Source: Ruminococcaceae bacterium UBA1320
Lineage (GTDB): Bacteria > Bacillota > Clostridia > Oscillospirales > Ethanoligenentaceae
Assembly: GCA_002306975.1 (NCBI GenBank)
Contig: DBTI01000056.1
Location: 1,149-18,018 of the forward strand
Length of the DNA stretch: 16,870 nt
Direction of reading: 5' to 3'
Position 1 is the stretch's first letter. Each line of letters begins with the position of its first letter. A program made the position numbers and the translations under genes. This document shows positions 15,447-16,870 of this stretch, in pieces. Below the pieces are notes generated by a model. The model was not told the origin of the DNA. It ran no database searches and saw only the letters and a program-made list of their open reading frames with translations.

Positions 15447-15489
15447 AAAGACCCGTCACGATATTAGTGTACGTGTCTTTTCGTTTTTT
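15447..15489 (+). terminator. Terminator-like hairpin in the pilC leader, candidate attenuator
   Basis: The arm 15447-15459 (AAAGACCCGTCAC) pairs with 15467-15480 (GTGTACGTGTCTTT) with one mismatch and one bulge, around the loop GATATTA. TCGTTTTTT follows. It lies between the consensus promoter and the pilC ribosome site (GGGGGGAGGGG from 15491), so it would stop transcription before pilC unless overcome. It may instead simply limit readthrough from upstream, but its position inside the leader favours regulation. Confidence 0.6.
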
Positions 15490-15507
15490 AGGGGGGAGGG
15501 GCAATTT

Positions 15508-16719
15508 TTGCCTGAATACCAGTATGTTTCTAAGGATATGACCGGGAAAACGTTTTCCGGAACGATCGAAGCAGAAAACGTCGAAATGTTCTATTCAATG
15601 CTGGGTGAACGCAACCAGTTTTGCATATCGGTAAGACAAGCGGGCATTGCAAACAAGCCGATTAACATTACGCCCAAAAAGCTGAAGCTAAAAGAGCTTG
15701 CCATCTTCGCCAGACAGTTTTCCACGATGCTGACTTCCGGGCTTACCGTCATAAAATGCCTCGACGTGCTTTATCAGCAGACAACAGGAAAATTTTTAAA
15801 AGCCACTATTCTTGGCGTATATGAATCAGTTCAAAAAGGCGACTCTCTCTCAAAGGCAATGAAATCTCAAAAAGATGCCTTTCCTTCGTTGTTTTTGAGC
15901 ATGGTGGCGGCAGGCGAAGCCAGCGGTTCACTTGACAACGTAATGCTCCGCATGGCCGACCAGTATGAAAGAGACAATAAACTGCATAATAAAATATCAA
16001 AGGCGCTCATCTATCCCGCTTTTCTCGTTGTTTTAATTGTAGGTATCGTAATTCTTATGCTCGTGGTTGTTTTGCCGAAGTTTATGGAAATGTTTGATCA
16101 AGTCGGAGGAACGCTTCCGTTACCGACTCAAATACTTCTTGCTATTTCCGGAGCGCTGACAAACTACTGGCTCATAATTATAATCGCCATTATTCTTATC
16201 GCGATTCTGTGGCATTCTTTTCTAAAAAGCTCCGGCGGAAGACTGTGGTGGGATAAGTTAAAGATCAAAGCCCCCATAGTGGGGAAGCTGCTGCTTATTG
16301 TAGCGTCTTCTCAGTTTTCCCGCACATTTGCGTCACTTTACAGCAGCGGTATGCCGATCGTTCAGTCTCTTGAAATTGTAGGCGGAACGCTAGGCAACAA
16401 ATATGTCGAATCAGAGCTTCAAAATGTAAGCGAAGATGTGCGCCGCGGTGTTTCACTTTCGGCGGCTGTGCGAAAGGTTTCAATGTTTCCTCCCATGCTC
16501 TGTTCTATGCTCAGCATTGGCGAAGAATCCGGCAACCTTGACGATATACTCAACAAGACATCGGCGTTTTATGATGAGGAATCCGATACTGCGATAGAAA
16601 AGCTGATTGCGCTTATTGAACCTGTGATGATCGTCTCGCTCGCCATTATTGTCGGCTTTATCATCATGTCGATCATGCTGCCGCTCTTCTCAATCTACAA
16701 TCAGGTCGGGAATTCTTGA
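15508..16719 (+). CDS. pilC: Type IV pilus inner-membrane platform protein (T2SS F family)
   Basis: PilC is the inner-membrane platform that couples the pilus motor ATPases to pilin assembly. The 403-residue length is normal. After an N-terminal MPEYQYVSKDMTGKT segment come two T2SSF domains: about 66-188, beginning IFARQFSTMLTSGL, and about 270-392, beginning FSRTFASLYSSGMP. Each contains the conserved GE motif (AAGEASGSLD and SIGEESGNLD). Three membrane helices are visible at 172-190, 220-238 and 372-396. The TTG at 15508 is chosen because GGGGGGAGGGG stands just before it and the resulting N-terminus matches the family; an earlier in-frame TTG at 15439 lies inside the leader hairpin region and lacks a ribosome site. 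A pilM-like gene follows. No pilB or pilT ATPase gene lies upstream in this window. A competence or type II secretion pseudopilus is an alternative role. Confidence 0.92.
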   Translation: MPEYQYVSKDMTGKTFSGTIEAENVEMFYSMLGERNQFCISVRQAGIANKPINITPKKLKLKELAIFARQFSTMLTSGLTVIKCLDVLYQQTTGKFLKATILGVYESVQKGDSLSKAMKSQKDAFPSLFLSMVAAGEASGSLDNVMLRMADQYERDNKLHNKISKALIYPAFLVVLIVGIVILMLVVVLPKFMEMFDQVGGTLPLPTQILLAISGALTNYWLIIIIAIILIAILWHSFLKSSGGRLWWDKLKIKAPIVGKLLLIVASSQFSRTFASLYSSGMPIVQSLEIVGGTLGNKYVESELQNVSEDVRRGVSLSAAVRKVSMFPPMLCSMLSIGEESGNLDDILNKTSAFYDEESDTAIEKLIALIEPVMIVSLAIIVGFIIMSIMLPLFSIYNQVGNS

Positions 16720-16803
16720 CAAAGGCAATAAATTCAACTACTATCACCTAAAAGAAGATAGTTTTGACAATGTCTCTGAGACAATAAATACATGGGGGTA
16801 TTT
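16720..16803 (+). promoter_or_regulatory. pilC-pilM spacer with palindrome and ribosome site
   Basis: TTGACA (16764-16769) is followed at once by the perfect palindrome TGTCTCTGAGACA (16771-16783). A poor -10 candidate (AAATAC, 16787-16792) is 17 bases from the TTGACA. GGGGG (16795-16799) is the ribosome site of the next gene. An internal promoter with an operator is possible but the -10 box is weak. Confidence 0.35.
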
Positions 16804-16870
16804 ATGCTTATTACCGTTGACATTTGCGGCGATGTTTTATACATTGCCGAAGGTAGTGGGAATTTGGGTG
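16804..16870 (+). CDS. PilM-like actin-fold pilus assembly protein (partial, 5' end only)
   Basis: Only 22 codons are in the window, starting at an ATG five bases after a GGGGG ribosome site. The sequence MLITVDICGDVLYIAEGSG resembles the first phosphate-binding strand of PilM-type actin-like proteins, which usually read xxIDIGsxxIKvveg. The position directly after pilC fits pilM, which joins the pilus platform to PilN/PilO on the cytosolic side. The glycine of the usual DIG is replaced by Cys-Gly here. The call rests on this short match and on context. Confidence 0.6.
   Translation, partial: MLITVDICGDVLYIAEGSGNLG

Noticed and set aside
15365..15507. Known cyclic-di-GMP riboswitch in the pilC leader
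   Set aside because: The conserved core sequences of the GEMM class were not found, and the second class could not be judged by eye. Only a candidate attenuator is claimed.
15439..15507. Longer pilC beginning at TTG 15439
   Set aside because: It has no ribosome site, the added residues are not family-like, and the region forms the leader hairpin.

Overview
The window looks like a chromosomal segment of a spore-forming, low-to-moderate GC Clostridia, most likely an Oscillospiraceae/Ruminococcaceae-type bacterium. This rests on a spoIIE gene, strong G-rich Shine-Dalgarno sites, TTG starts, a YwlE-like phosphatase, a TetR/YhgE pair and a clostridial-style type IV pilus locus. No rRNA, tRNA, CRISPR array, transposase or phage gene was recognised. 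Every gene from 1 to about 6.4 kb reads on the minus strand and every gene after about 6.65 kb reads on the plus strand.

Minus-strand half. It holds, from left to right, a truncated low-molecular-weight phosphatase (1-147), polA (349-2958) and an OGG-type 8-oxoguanine glycosylase (2978-3811). The glycosylase and polA form a tight two-gene repair operon, with a good promoter at 3942-3970. Next come a standalone SIR2-like protein (4057-4902) with its own promoter and overlapping dyad, a small two-segment membrane protein (5066-5389), and an AT-richer SAM methyltransferase (5617-6411). The SIR2-to-methyltransferase stretch looks like accessory DNA. Two copies of a short GC-rich palindromic element lie downstream of polA and of the SIR2 gene.

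Plus-strand half. It begins with an Amidase_6-type protein without a signal peptide (6655-7269), followed by two overlapping hairpins. A TetR regulator and a YhgE/Pip-type membrane protein follow (7589-10471) behind a promoter that has a TGACC/GGTCA dyad at the expected start of transcription. After an unusual 19-bp-arm palindrome comes spoIIE (10727-13054), the sporulation phosphatase that activates sigma-F.

The last part is a signalling/surface block. A PAS-GGDEF-HD-GYP protein (13476-15224) has both cyclic-di-GMP synthesis and breakdown motifs intact and sits behind a structured leader. It is followed by pilC (15508-16719), with its own consensus promoter and a terminator-like hairpin just before the ribosome binding site, and by the first codons of a pilM-like gene (16804 onward). 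The likely theme is cyclic-di-GMP and RNA-level control of type IV pili; this is inference from adjacency and leader structure. The best candidates for something undescribed are the pilC attenuator-like leader, the hybrid cyclic-di-GMP enzyme beside it, the operator-controlled standalone SIR2 gene and the repeated palindromes.
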